Notes under the pieces: model-generated
Seen by the model: only the letters and a program-made list of their open reading frames with translations
The model's database searches: none
Told to the model about the DNA's origin: nothing
Shown: one piece after another, positions 7,988 to 16,816 of the stretch
How the letters are laid out: the number at the start of each line of letters is the position of its first letter
Position numbering within the stretch: position 1 is the first letter of the stretch
Made by a program: the position numbers and the translations under genes
Assembly: GCA_036939755.1 (NCBI GenBank)
Contig: JALLAZ010000264.1
Coordinates: 1 to 18,185 of the forward strand
Reading direction: 5' to 3'
DNA: 18,185 nt
DNA from: Stephanodiscus triporus
Lineage: Eukaryota; Bacillariophyta; Thalassiosirophyceae; Thalassiosirales; Thalassiosiraceae

Positions 7988-8843
7988 TTACTCGAGCAAT
8001 TGGTCGTCAAGACAAAATTTGACCGCGCCTTCTCCGGCTATGTATGCAGTGCTCCAGCAGCCCATGAAATTGAACCCCCCCGTTACGCCATCCACGTCCA
8101 ATACCTCCCCGCACATGAACAGTCCGGGCGTTACCTTACTCTGCATGTCGGACATTTGTACCTCGTTCAAACGCACGCCGCCGGCGGTGACGAACTCTTC
8201 CTTAAATATACCCTTCGACGTGACGAGGAGTGGGAACGCGGATAGATTGTTCGCGAGGGAGCGAATCATCGATTTGGATGCGTCTCCCCATATCACGTCG
8301 CTGGGGATATTGGAATGCTGGACAAGCGCGGACCATAATCGCTTGGGTATCATGGGCAAGCTGCTTTTCGGCGAATCCCCGGCCGACGTTCCTTCGTCGC
8401 TCGCCTCCTCCATCCTCCCTTTCACGAATAACGGGCAACCGGTGGACACCCTTCGTTTCGGCATCGAACGAGTAGTTTCCCAGAGTGCGTCCACGAGCGC
8501 GTTGTCGCCGCCGCCGCCGCCGCCCTTTCCCGACATTCGTCCCTCCTCCCATTTCGGACAAAAATGTACCCTGACCTCGCATCGGTATCCGACGGCATGG
8601 AATTCTCGGGCCGCGAATGCCGACAGCCGCAGCGCCGCGGGACCGGAGACGCCGTGGTGGGTGATGAGGAGCGGCCCCTCTTGCGAAATCGTGGTCGCCT
8701 TCTTCTTCTTCTTCTTCTTCTTCTTCTTCTTCTTCTTCTTCTTCCCTCGAACCCCGTTCGTCTGCGTTTTATCCGCGTCGGCGTCGGCGAGTTTGGCGCT
8801 GGATCGTTCTTCCACGGAGGGGTGTATTGACGTTGTTGTCATC

Positions 8844-8878
<35 letters not shown>

Positions 8879-10543
8879 TTCGGCTTCGGCTTCGTCGTCG
8901 TCGACGACCAGTGTCAATCGCGCCCATGGGACAGCGACGCCCGCGAGTCCGTGAAACGTCCCGCCGTCCGCCACGAGGTCCTTCGCGTCCAACGTGAACA
9001 ACGACGGCACGGGATCGACGATGACGTGACCGAGCGATCGAGCGATCTCGTGCCCGTGCGGGAACGATCCGGTGGCCAGGATCAACGCGTCGAATCGTTC
9101 CTCGCGTTCGACCCTGCCGGAAGGGGGGGAAGGGGCGTCGTACGACGACGACGACGACGACCTCGACGAGAGCGTCACGACGAATCGGCCCCCGTCGTCG
9201 TCGTCGTCGTCGTCGTCGTCGCGCCTGTATTCCACCCGCTCCGCCCTCTCCCGCGTGCGCAATTTCGCGCCCGCGTCCGACGCCGCCCGTACGATGACGT
9301 TCACGATCGTGGACGAATCGTCCGTGGACGGGAACATCCGTCCGTCCGATTCGGTCTTGAGGGACACGCCGCGCGACGCGAACCACTCGTACGCGTCGTC
9401 GGGGGTGAAGCGGGCGGCGTACGTTCCTCGTAGTTCCCTGCCGCCGCGGGGGTACGACGCGAGTATTTCCGACAGCGGCTTCGTCCTGTCGTGCATGACT
9501 GCCGCGCGCGTTTTATTTTTATTTTTATTTTCGCGGATGTATAATAATGTTGTAAGTAGGTAGAGGGTATCGAGCGGGGGGGATGACGTGAGTCGGACTC
9601 CGGGCGAGATATACACAGGTCGCCGATGGGGGATCGTCATTCCACCGTGCGCTCACCGTTGCATCTACCGCCGCCGCTTATTCTGGGCGTGCGACAAATG
9701 TCGTCAGGATACAGAAAACTAGTGAGCGAGCGAGCGAGAGAGCGAGAGAGAGAGCTAGTAGAGAGAGATGGATAGATGAAGGCGAAAAACTCACCTGACC
9801 TTCGACATGGTCTTCGACGTCCCCTCGAACACGATCACGTCGCATCCTCCTCCTCCTCCCTCCTCCTTTTCCTCCTCCTCCTCCTCCCCCTCCGCCACGG
9901 AATGATCGGAATCGTCGTCGTCGTCATAGTAGTTCGCCCCTCCGCCTCGCCGCAGCCTGCGCATCGCGGCGTCGGCGGCCGAGGCCGCCGCGAACATCCC
10001 GCTCGCGCCTCCCCCGATGATCCCTATCCGACGACGCCTGCGACGACGAAGACGACGACGACGAAGACCTTCCTCGCGCGGTGGCGGCGATTCCTCCCCC
10101 CGTTCCACGGACGTTGTCGATGCGGTCGGCCGTTGCCGTTCCGACGACGAGGACGACATCATCATCGCGACGAGGGACGACGGATGACGCGACGATGCCG
10201 CGCTGCTCGACGATCGCGATGACGATGGTGACGGCGATCGTCGTCGTCCGTGCGCGACATGGGCGTCCCCTCGGGCGATGGCGAGATATTCATCCTCGCG
10301 GCGGCGGCGGCGGTGGTGGCGGCGGTGGCATGGAAAGAAGGCGCGCGACGACGACGACGACGACGACGAGCGGGAGGTACGGGAGGATAGCACGACGAGG
10401 CGGGATGTTATCATCGTTGGATACGAATGGACGGGCATTCGGGAGTGGTGGGCGAGCAGTATCATCATCGTCATCCGAATTGCGAGTTTCCCCATTTCAT
10501 AATAGAGATTCACTCGCAAATAATAGTTAGAGTGCGACGGCAT
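7988..10543 (-). CDS. HI0933/YhiN-type FAD-dependent oxidoreductase, three exons including a 26-nt microexon
   Basis: The spliced gene joins exon 1 (10543-9795), exon 2 (9682-9657) and exon 3 (9498-7988), about 761 residues. Exon 1 supplies the FAD Rossmann motif [20 protein letters not shown] and the strand end [11 protein letters not shown]. Exon 2 supplies ISGGGRCN, the hallmark of HI0933-like flavoproteins (PF03486). Exon 3 gives [52 protein letters not shown] and the closing [16 protein letters not shown] motif. Junctions are GTGAGT/CCCAG and GTGAGC/GGCAG and keep the frame exactly. The family binds FAD and is related to bacterial YhiN; its substrate is unknown. Loops hold Asp-rich runs and 15 Lys encoded by AAG repeats (8699-8743). 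The N-terminus is Arg/Ser-rich ([20 protein letters not shown], then AFFPC), suggesting organelle import. The first ATG (10543) is chosen. ATG 10495 and 10414 are alternatives. Confidence 0.85.
8699..8743 (-). repeat. (AAG)15 microsatellite coding for 15 Lys in the flavoprotein
   Basis: An uninterrupted CTT repeat on + reads as 15 AAG codons in the coding strand. It inserts a Lys block between the Asp-rich insert and the [16 protein letters not shown] motif. The family has no such insert, so this is expansion of a loop. Confidence 0.9.
8846..8878 (-). repeat. (GAC)11 microsatellite coding for an Asp run
   Basis: Eleven perfect GTC units on + are read as GAC in the coding strand of the flavoprotein. 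A second Asp run comes from nine GTC units at 9194-9220. Both lie in positions that are loops in the family. Confidence 0.9.
9657..9682 (-). other. 26-nt microexon encoding the ISGGGRCN core of the flavoprotein
   Basis: The microexon is flanked by cgcccag (acceptor AG at 9684-9683) and gtgagc (donor GT at 9656-9655). Its first base completes an Arg codon begun by AG of exon 1. Its last base starts a Val codon finished by TC of exon 3. The join reads [18 protein letters not shown], which is the expected family sequence. The introns around it are 112 nt (9794-9683) and 158 nt (9656-9499). Confidence 0.9.
9721..9770. repeat. GAGC/GAGA low-complexity tract inside flavoprotein intron 1
   Basis: On the + strand the tract reads gagcgagcgagcgagagagcg and continues as GA repeats. 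On the sense strand of the gene this is a CT-rich run between the donor and the acceptor of intron 1, so it may act as a polypyrimidine tract. Confidence 0.7.
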
Positions 10544-10704
10544 GATTATGGTGAGCCTCCCCTCTCTCAGGCCAGGAGGGGGGGGGAGTGGGAACTCCCA
10601 GGGGGGGATTCTACATAGGAATCCCGAGTCAAGAGCGCGCCACAACGCCACCACCAAAACCAAAAAAATTAATTTGAACTGTGCGGCCGGCCGGCACACC
10701 TTCC
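10544..10704. promoter_or_regulatory. 161-bp divergent promoter gap with G-runs
   Basis: The gap separates the flavoprotein start (-) and the TMEM70-like start (+). It contains gggggggga and caggggggga runs (about 10574-10610) and an AT-rich element aaaaaaattaatttg (10662-10676) about 30 bp before the + start. A shared bidirectional promoter is likely from spacing. The G-runs could form quadruplex-like structure; that is inference. Confidence 0.45.
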
Positions 10705-11434
10705 ATGATGACGCTTCGAGGTTTCCGCATAATTGGAATCATCCCTCCTTCTTCGAGGTCTGCTACCGCAAGACCCCACCATTGCATTCGCGGCCTCCGA
10801 ACGCTGCGAGAATCGGTCGCGGGAGGACTAGTGCCGCCGCGTAGGACGAAATCGTCGTCGTCGTCGTCGTCGTCGTCGCGACGATGCCTTGGGAGGATCG
10901 GACGTCATCGTCGCGGCGACGACTCGTCGGATCGACGCATCGCGCGACTAGGGGCGACTCGATCCCTCGGCGGAGGAGGCAAGGTCGACGACGATGCCCC
11001 CGTCGCCGCCGCCTCGGCGCCGGCGCCGGCGCCGGCGACGCCGGGCGCTGGGTCCGCCGACGGAGGACGCGGAGGGCCGTCGTCGTCGTCGTCGTCGTCG
11101 TCGTCCCCCCTGGTCGTGTACGAGGGGCCGTTCGCGTCGTTGACGTTGACGCTGAAGCGCATATCGCTGACGTCCGCGGTAATCGGCGTGCTCGGCCTGC
11201 CGTCGTTGTCGCTACTCGCCGGATCGACCGCGTCGTCGTCCGTGCCCCCCTCGGGACAGCTCGCGGTCGTGATCACCGCGGGCGCGACGGCCGTGGGCTC
11301 GACCGCCCTCCTGGGGTACTGCTTCTCGCCGTACGTGCACGTCATGGAGCGCCTTCCATCCCGGTACTCCGCCGATGATGGGGGACGCGAGGATGGCGCG
11401 GGCGGCGGCGATCGGAAGAATGATGATGATGGCG

Positions 11435-11482
<48 letters not shown>

Positions 11483-11748
11483 TGGTGCGCATCGTCACGC
11501 GCGATATATTGGCGCGCAAAGTCGAGACCGTGTTCGATCCCGCGAGCGCGAACGACGTATCCATCCCGTCGAAGAGCGACTCCTCCAGGCCGTTTTGTAA
11601 TTTCGTCGTCAAGGGAGCGCCGATGTACGTCCATCCGGAGCTAATACGGGATCACCATTTGAGGGTTCAGCTTTTGGGGGAGGAACCGCACCAGGCGAAC
11701 GCAGACGCGAGGAACAAGACGAAGGTGGACGACGACGAGTTCCTTTAG
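10705..11748 (+). CDS. TMEM70/TMEM186-like mitochondrial inner membrane assembly factor
   Basis: The 347-residue protein matches the TMEM70-family layout. [20 protein letters not shown] (about 139-158) is followed by a first transmembrane helix with the turn GLPSLSLL. A second helix near 186-208 ends in [15 protein letters not shown], the family's PxxxxxL-type segment. A matrix domain has [26 protein letters not shown] and PMYVHPELI. Animal TMEM70 helps assemble respiratory complex I and ATP synthase; I infer a similar role here. The N-terminus ([33 protein letters not shown]) is basic, free of acids and fits a mitochondrial presequence. Ser runs and Ala/Pro repeats (APAPAPAT) separate it from the core, and a Gly run (12 GGC units at 11437-11472) splits the matrix domain. 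Two adjacent ATGs start at 10705 and 10708; the first is used. Confidence 0.7.
11437..11472 (+). repeat. (GGC)12 poly-Gly microsatellite
   Basis: Twelve perfect GGC codons in the TMEM70-like gene lie just before [11 protein letters not shown]. Other perfect runs in this gene are TCG x9 (10852-10878, Ser) and GTC x9 (11079-11105, read as TCG for Ser). Confidence 0.9.
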
Positions 11749-12018
11749 GGCTTACTTGCAGCTTTTAGGTTTAAGACTATCTTGATAATCATTTCTTTAT
11801 CCACTACCTCTCTAGATGGGGTTGTTTTGGCGCGATGAAATATACACTTGGCCGTACATGAAGACTCGTCGAATTCCCAGCAGAAAAAACTACAATGCCC
11901 AATCATACCAAGTTGATACAACACCCGTCTCAGTCTGCACCATATGAACGTTTATGAAAATTTCTCGTCTTTATTATTTAGATCTATCGTCAACATGAAC
12001 GGAGAGCATTTATAAGGA
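11749..12018. other. Convergent 3' UTR interval, 270 bp
   Basis: This is AT-richer than the flanking genes. It separates the 3' ends of the TMEM70-like gene (+) and the secreted-protein gene (-). Only short AT-rich words such as tttattatttag (11970-11981) stand out. No gene is seen. Confidence 0.5.
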
Positions 12019-13722
12019 TTATAGCTCAACGTCCAACTTCAGCTTCGGCTGGACCCTGATGAACGGAGGCCTCACCCCTCCGAACTGCGAGATGACGCCC
12101 GGATCGTCCGCGTCGTTGTGCACCCCCACGGTGACGCTGTGCGGCCCGAACTGATACCCCGCGAAACCCTGCAAATTCCCGAACCCGTCCGGGCGGATCA
12201 TTGCGATCAGGTCCAACGCCACGCTCACGGAGCCCTCCGTGGGCTGTTTCTTCTTGTTCACGACGCGTCCGACCTTGGCGAGCGACCTGATCCTCGCCGC
12301 CGGCGAGTCCGGGAAGGAAATGAGGGCGCTATTGAGCTTCTCGTTCATCTCCCGCACCGCTTTCGACTTCGTGAGCGACAGCGACGGCACCTCCAACGAC
12401 GATGCGCCCACGTCGAACGCGAAGGCGGCCGATCGCAGCGCATCGGCGTTCGACTCGAAGAATTTCGACGAGTCGCCGGCAGTCGACGAGTCGCCGTCCA
12501 TCTTCCGAAGCAACGCTCCCTGGAACCTCCGTAGGGTGTTCTTCTCCAGTATCGCCATCTGATCGTCGAACAGCCTCCTGATTATCCCCTCGGTCCGATC
12601 GTACAGCTTCTCGCGCACGACGAGGCGCAGCGTACCCGCCCGGGGAAGGCCCGCCGCCGCCATGGTGTCGCGATCGAACAGGTCGAGCGTCCGACTTAGC
12701 AGCGCGTCGGCCTTCGCGCCGAATCCTGGCACGAGGAGGTTGCGAGTCGCGCGATGCCTCCAGCTCGCGATCTTCGCCCGGCTCGCGCGCGACGCGCGGG
12801 AGTACGCGTCGTTGCACGCGAGTATCGCCTCGGCGACGGGGGTGGGATCGGCGTGGTGCTCCGCCGACGCCGACGACGCGATGCGCTTGTACATTTCGGA
12901 GAAGGCCGTGGGAAGGAGGCCAGCCGTCGTCGTCGACGCGCGGGAGGAGGCCGCCGACCTCGCCGCCGACATGATCCCGTCGACGTCGGCCGGGGTGGAC
13001 ACGAGCGTCGAGGACACGACGAAGTGATCGCCGAGCGCGTCGTCTACGCCCGCCGCGGCGGCGACGCCGTCGAATATCTCCTCCACGCACCGACGAACCT
13101 CGTCGGCGTCGGGCGCGTCGTCCATCTCCCCTTCGGGCGCGCCGCCGCCGCCGGACTGGACCGCGATCGTCAGGGCGACGGGCGGCCCTTCCCTCCCGCC
13201 GTCCTTGGACCTATCGACGCACGCCGCGAAGAGCTCTGCGAGGGTCCGACCGTGCCTCGTGCCGTCCAGTCCAGCCTCGACGTCCGCGATCGTCACGCCC
13301 GTCAGTATCACCGCCCCCGCGATCGATCCGGCGGCGGCCGCGCCCGCGCCGCGGGCGAGGGCGGATCCCGAGTCCTCGAGCGACGCGCCGGGCGCGCGTA
13401 TGACGGCGCCGTCCTCGTCCACGTTCACGGTGTTGACCACCGACGAAGACGAAGACGACGACGACGACGCTGGGAAGAAGAGGGGACTCGGCGTCCCGGG
13501 GGAGGTTAGGAGGGCGACGATCCCGACGCCGCCGCCGTCACCACCACCCCCCGGGATGGGCAGGAGCGCCTTGGTGAGCGAGCCGGAGGAATCCACGAGT
13601 GTAATCGCCGCACCACCCCCCGAGGAGGCGGCTGATGATGCGGCCGACGATGTCGCCGCGAGGAGGAGGACGAGGAGGACGAGTCCTCGGAATGGGGGGC
13701 GGGCTCGTCGTTGACCCGTCAT
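12019..13722 (-). CDS. Signal-peptide protein of unknown function, 567 residues
   Basis: An N-terminal signal peptide is clear: MTGQRRARPPFRGLVLLVLLLAATSSA, with several Ala/Ser cleavage options near residues 26-34. There is no AxAFxP-type plastid motif, so entry into the secretory route is the simplest reading. Residues about 40-170 are Gly/Ser-rich and contain beta-like segments (ITLVDSSGSL, GIVALLTSPG, AVILTGVTIADVEAG). The middle and end are mostly helical and charged: RKIASWRHRATRNLLVPGF is approximated by RAKIASWRHRATRNLLVPGF, then DRTEGIIRRLFDDQMAILEK and RFQGALLRKM. The C-terminal about 80 residues look like beta strands (VSVALDLIAMI, GFAGYQFGPHSVTVGV) and end KLKLDVEL. I do not recognise a named family. 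It may be a stramenopile-specific or ER/plastid-associated protein. The only upstream Met in frame is the chosen ATG at 13722. Confidence 0.7.
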   Translation of the reverse strand: MTGQRRARPPFRGLVLLVLLLAATSSAASSAASSGGGAAITLVDSSGSLTKALLPIPGGGGDGGGVGIVALLTSPGTPSPLFFPASSSSSSSSSVVNTVNVDEDGAVIRAPGASLEDSGSALARGAGAAAAGSIAGAVILTGVTIADVEAGLDGTRHGRTLAELFAACVDRSKDGGREGPPVALTIAVQSGGGGAPEGEMDDAPDADEVRRCVEEIFDGVAAAAGVDDALGDHFVVSSTLVSTPADVDGIMSAARSAASSRASTTTAGLLPTAFSEMYKRIASSASAEHHADPTPVAEAILACNDAYSRASRASRAKIASWRHRATRNLLVPGFGAKADALLSRTLDLFDRDTMAAAGLPRAGTLRLVVREKLYDRTEGIIRRLFDDQMAILEKNTLRRFQGALLRKMDGDSSTAGDSSKFFESNADALRSAAFAFDVGASSLEVPSLSLTKSKAVREMNEKLNSALISFPDSPAARIRSLAKVGRVVNKKKQPTEGSVSVALDLIAMIRPDGFGNLQGFAGYQFGPHSVTVGVHNDADDPGVISQFGGVRPPFIRVQPKLKLDVEL

Positions 13723-14547
13723 CGTGGATCGCGGGGTGTTTGTGGGGAGGCACGGTAGGTAACCTTTTTCAGATCCACGTGGAGAAAAGTAATAATGAAC
13801 TTCGTAAAAGAAGCACCCGTAAAAAAACAGGGTACACGTGGAGGCATGAAATTGGAAGCATATTATTATGCAGTCTCAAGTCCCCTTCCTATGGCTCTTG
13901 TGATGATGGCCTATGGTACCATAGTGTGCCCATCAGATCATGTTCATCCCAATCTGACCATCCGTCCATGATCCTTCACTTATCCCCACTTCCTAAATCA
14001 TTGTTGATGTTGGCATTGGGTCTTGGGTCCATTGCCATTGATTGATGTTGTCATTCAGACTGTCTTCATCTCTTCTGTGTTGTTGTTATCATCATAGGTA
14101 GTCACAATAACATAGCCCCCCCCTGCTACTGCCACTACTGCTGCAGCCAATGATACTGCCCTGCCGGGTTCAATCACAGAAAAATGAGATCATCACATGG
14201 TCTCATCAACTGCAATGCAGCCACAGAGTGCCATTACGTTCAATCCATCATTTGTGCATTTGGTTACCTTCAAAGATAGACTCTCTAGAGCAGTGTATTG
14301 AGATTTTTTGGCACAGGTGCAGGATAGTGCTTTTTATACACAATTATGAAAAAGAGCATGTTATGCTGGTCAAGTTGATCGATTAGATCGTCCGTGATTC
14401 CTAAACCCCCAAAAAAGACAGTTCCATTCTCATCCCTGGATTTCGTCAAACTACTAGTCTTTCATTCCTTCCCTCCCTCACATCACAAACCAATACTTCT
14501 TTTTTGACCATTTCATAATACCTAGAGATAGATCATAACAAAATCAT
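13723..14547. other. Gene-free region, 825 bp
   Basis: The region lies between the start of the secreted-protein gene and the end of the eIF4E gene. It is AT-richer than the genes to its left. Open frames at 13635-14045 and 14150-14386 on + show no family motif and no sensible start context. It holds a 14-bp perfect palindrome at 13911-13924. I see no tRNA or transposon. Confidence 0.6.
13911..13924. repeat. 14-bp perfect palindrome
   Basis: ctatggtaccatag reads the same on both strands. It lies about 190 bp upstream of the secreted-protein start codon. It could be a dimeric factor site or chance. Confidence 0.5.
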
Positions 14548-15307
14548 CTAATTGCGGGGATGGTTGTGATAACGCATTGGAGCACTAGCTGGCAATCGCA
14601 ACAACTTCTTCAATCCATCCTTGATGCGGCCCACGACCCTCTGGTTATTCGAGGTCTTGTTCCATATGCTGAGAACGTCCTCGTGTCCCCGCACCGATAT
14701 CACCGCCCCGCAAATCTCGCCGTCCGGCACGTCAGGGAATCCCCCCAACAACGAGAGCAACACCTCTTCCCAATAACGAGAACCAATCAGCCCCCTTTTT
14801 GGCAGACGTATGGTCCACCGGCCCCCGTTGCTGTTATAGGGATCCTCCCAAGTCGGGTTGACGCCCTCGCGGAAGAAGTGGTAGTCCGTTGTGGCGGGTA
14901 GCTCATGCGGACGGATTAAATAATTGCTGTTGAAAATAAGCATGACGTTGTGGCAAGAAAATTTTTGTGGCAACGACATCCATTCAAGACGCAAAATGGA
15001 GCATACTTACTATATCGACCAGAATTCCTCGACAGTTCGACAGGTCCCAATGGGCTTTACGGCGTCCGTGAATGATGCCTTGTCGGTGAGCGAGGTCTTG
15101 GCGTCGCCGTCGAGGGCGGCATTTCCCTTCTTGCTGCGTCTCATGTAGTAGAAAGTAAATCCAGTTTGGAGCGGTGTGCCCTGGATAAAAATCGAGCGAG
15201 GATGTTATGTTTTGGTGACACGGTGGTGAGTGGTGAGGCATCGACGAATATTGCGAACTGCGAACAACGCCTTTGTCACCACATACGAAGATAACGCTTA
15301 CCGTCAT
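14548..15307 (-). CDS. Translation initiation factor eIF4E, class II (4EHP/eIF4E2-like), three exons
   Basis: The spliced gene joins 15307-15302 (ATG ACG), 15180-15011 and 14926-14548, 184 residues. Donor/acceptor pairs are GTAAGC/ATCCAG and GTAAGT/CAACAG, with introns of 121 and 84 nt. eIF4E binds the mRNA 5' cap. The order is canonical: PLQTGFTFYYMRR, FTDAVKPIGTCRTVEEFWSIY, NYLIRPHELPATTDYHFF, REGVNPTWEDPYNSNGGRW, WEEVLLSLLGG, EICGAVISVRGHEDVLSIWN. The second cap-stacking Trp (Trp102 in human eIF4E) is kept in NPTWED. The positions of human Trp43 and Trp56 are Phe here. That substitution defines class II, whose animal member 4EHP represses translation. The protein is short and lacks a long N-terminal tail. 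Whether it acts as a repressor here is inference. It is in tandem with Sen54 upstream. Confidence 0.9.
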
Positions 15308-15532
15308 TTTATTATTATTTTTAGTCGAATGGATAGAGGATTCGGATGATGCGTTCCCCTCTAAGAGGTCGTCGCAACGGTGCGTATTGGCGTATGACTG
15401 TGAGGCGATTGGGCGGCGGGGTGGTGGCGACGCGGGAGGAGCGATGTTTGTGGGGGGGCGGGGGGAAATCGGTACGATTTAAAGGCCCAAATTAACTAGA
15501 GTAGAGAGAGTCCTTTTTGCTCCCGTAGAATT
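15308..15532. promoter_or_regulatory. Promoter/3' UTR gap between Sen54 and eIF4E genes
   Basis: This 225-bp gap is between two - strand genes. It must contain the 3' UTR of Sen54 and the promoter and 5' UTR of the eIF4E-like gene. An AT-rich run (attttattattatttttag) sits immediately upstream of the eIF4E start on the coding strand. G-rich words (gggcggcggggtggtgg, tgggggggcgggggg) lie at about 15410-15465. Confidence 0.4.
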
Positions 15533-16816
15533 CTACTTAGGAATAGTACACAACACTTTTTCATCCAAACAACTGTCACCTTTCTTCGGTTGGTTTATGC
15601 TGGGGACCTCACCATTTGTCACACCAAAGGCTATGACTGCGCCACCATCTGCAACGGTAACTACACGTAATGGAATTCCACTCTTGGTGTTGCCAATATC
15701 TTCAGCGCCTTCACACATTGACACGAGAGAGTTTAGAGTGTCGAATGAAGGTTGATTGTCGTTGAAGGGCATAACAGCAACTCCAAAGTCGGGTAGTCCT
15801 GGATTGGAGCGTTTGAAGTGGGCATTTGGATTGTATGCATAATATGCCAGGCGAATCTCTGGTTTTCGCACGCATTCATTTCCCTCGAGAGATACCACAC
15901 AGGGCGGCGGTGCCGTTGCTACGTCATCACTCAGTTTTAAGCGAAGGGTTCGTGTTCTGAATCGCTCCTCACTTGAAGTAGTGAACATGCCATCATCACC
16001 GCTACTGCATTTTTCGTCACTTCGCGATGTGACCTCACGGTCAACATTGATTGGCCTTCTCTCACTGATATTGGCAGATTCTTCAGGTTTCGTTTCTTTT
16101 ACATTAGTTGAAGAAAACACGATATGGTTAGCTTGTATCGTCTCCTTCAATGTCGACGATTGGTTCGGGCGTTCGCTGCTGTTTTTCATACTGCAGAGCA
16201 ATTCCATTCTTTGTTCAGTGTATCGTATCAAAATATATCCTTGTGCACGAAGATGGGCGTATGCAAGGTAGGCTGCAAGCGGTATATTAGAATCGGGCAA
16301 TACGTTGCAAAATAAGTCGTGCGTCGTCAATGTCCGGTTGATTTCTTTCCGTTCGCTTGCCTCAGATTCCTCGCTGTGGCTCGATACAATCCTCAGAAGT
16401 CCTCGTAGATGTAGATATAGAGCTTCTTCCGGATGGAGCCGCTCCTCGGTAATTGTCTTCTTTCGCTGTACTACTTCTGATTCGCGTCCTAGCTCGTCGG
16501 GCACTTTGCAAGTACTTGCTTTTATACCCCCCATTTCAAATCGGTTCCTCTTCTTGCCAGTCACGACGGCCTCTATCACATGCCCGACAGGCCGGGAGAA
16601 GCCACACGGGAAAGACTTCCCCTTTGCGTCGACTATACGGACATACCCCCCATGATGCTGTCCATTATTTGGGATCGCATCATTGATAAGTGTCTGTGCC
16701 ACAATATTGCGTTTTTCGTGCGCAATTATCGACGGTGGAATGTATATTCCCCATGGTATTGTGAGGTCAGCGCCTTCAACGTCCTCTGCCCAGCGTCTTG
16801 GTGAGATTTTGTTCAT
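15533..16816 (-). CDS. TSEN54: tRNA-splicing endonuclease subunit Sen54 (TSEN54)
   Basis: The 427-residue protein fits Sen54, a structural subunit of the nuclear tRNA-intron endonuclease. The family's N-terminal motif is present at about 126-142 (RLHPEEALYLHLRGLLRI). LAAYLAYAHLRAQGYILIRY follows at about 180-199. A variable, charged linker runs from about 205 to 330. The C-terminal endonuclease-like fold shows YYAYNPNAHFKRSNPGLPDFGVAV, matching the family's PNxxFxKSxPGxPDF, then LRVVTVADGGAVIAFGV. The N-terminal about 100 residues (FSRPVGHVIEAVVTGKKRNRFE) also fit. Sen54 is not the catalytic subunit, so no active-site triad is expected. The ATG at 16816 is the first Met. Unlike the neighbours on the left, the gene has no homopolymer runs and lower GC, so it may lie in a different compositional block. 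Confidence 0.85.
   Translation of the reverse strand: MNKISPRRWAEDVEGADLTIPWGIYIPPSIIAHEKRNIVAQTLINDAIPNNGQHHGGYVRIVDAKGKSFPCGFSRPVGHVIEAVVTGKKRNRFEMGGIKASTCKVPDELGRESEVVQRKKTITEERLHPEEALYLHLRGLLRIVSSHSEESEASERKEINRTLTTHDLFCNVLPDSNIPLAAYLAYAHLRAQGYILIRYTEQRMELLCSMKNSSERPNQSSTLKETIQANHIVFSSTNVKETKPEESANISERRPINVDREVTSRSDEKCSSGDDGMFTTSSEERFRTRTLRLKLSDDVATAPPPCVVSLEGNECVRKPEIRLAYYAYNPNAHFKRSNPGLPDFGVAVMPFNDNQPSFDTLNSLVSMCEGAEDIGNTKSGIPLRVVTVADGGAVIAFGVTNGEVPSINQPKKGDSCLDEKVLCTIPK

Noticed and set aside
8769..9386. - strand Arg-rich 205-codon frame
   Set aside because: It is an alternate frame of the flavoprotein exon 3 with poly-Arg from the same repeats and no motif.
9721..9770. GAGC/GAGA tract as a CRISPR-like or satellite array
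   Set aside because: It is a short low-complexity run within an intron, without spacers.
10905..11612. - strand frame of 235 codons with Pro and Asp runs
   Set aside because: It is antisense to the TMEM70-like gene, whose conserved motifs are on +.
12754..13509. + strand 251-codon Arg-rich frame
   Set aside because: It is antisense to the signal-peptide protein. Arg/Gly composition is typical of shadows in this GC-rich DNA.
14166..14176. gggttcaatca as a tRNA T-loop
   Set aside because: No matching acceptor stem, anticodon arm or D-loop is found around it.
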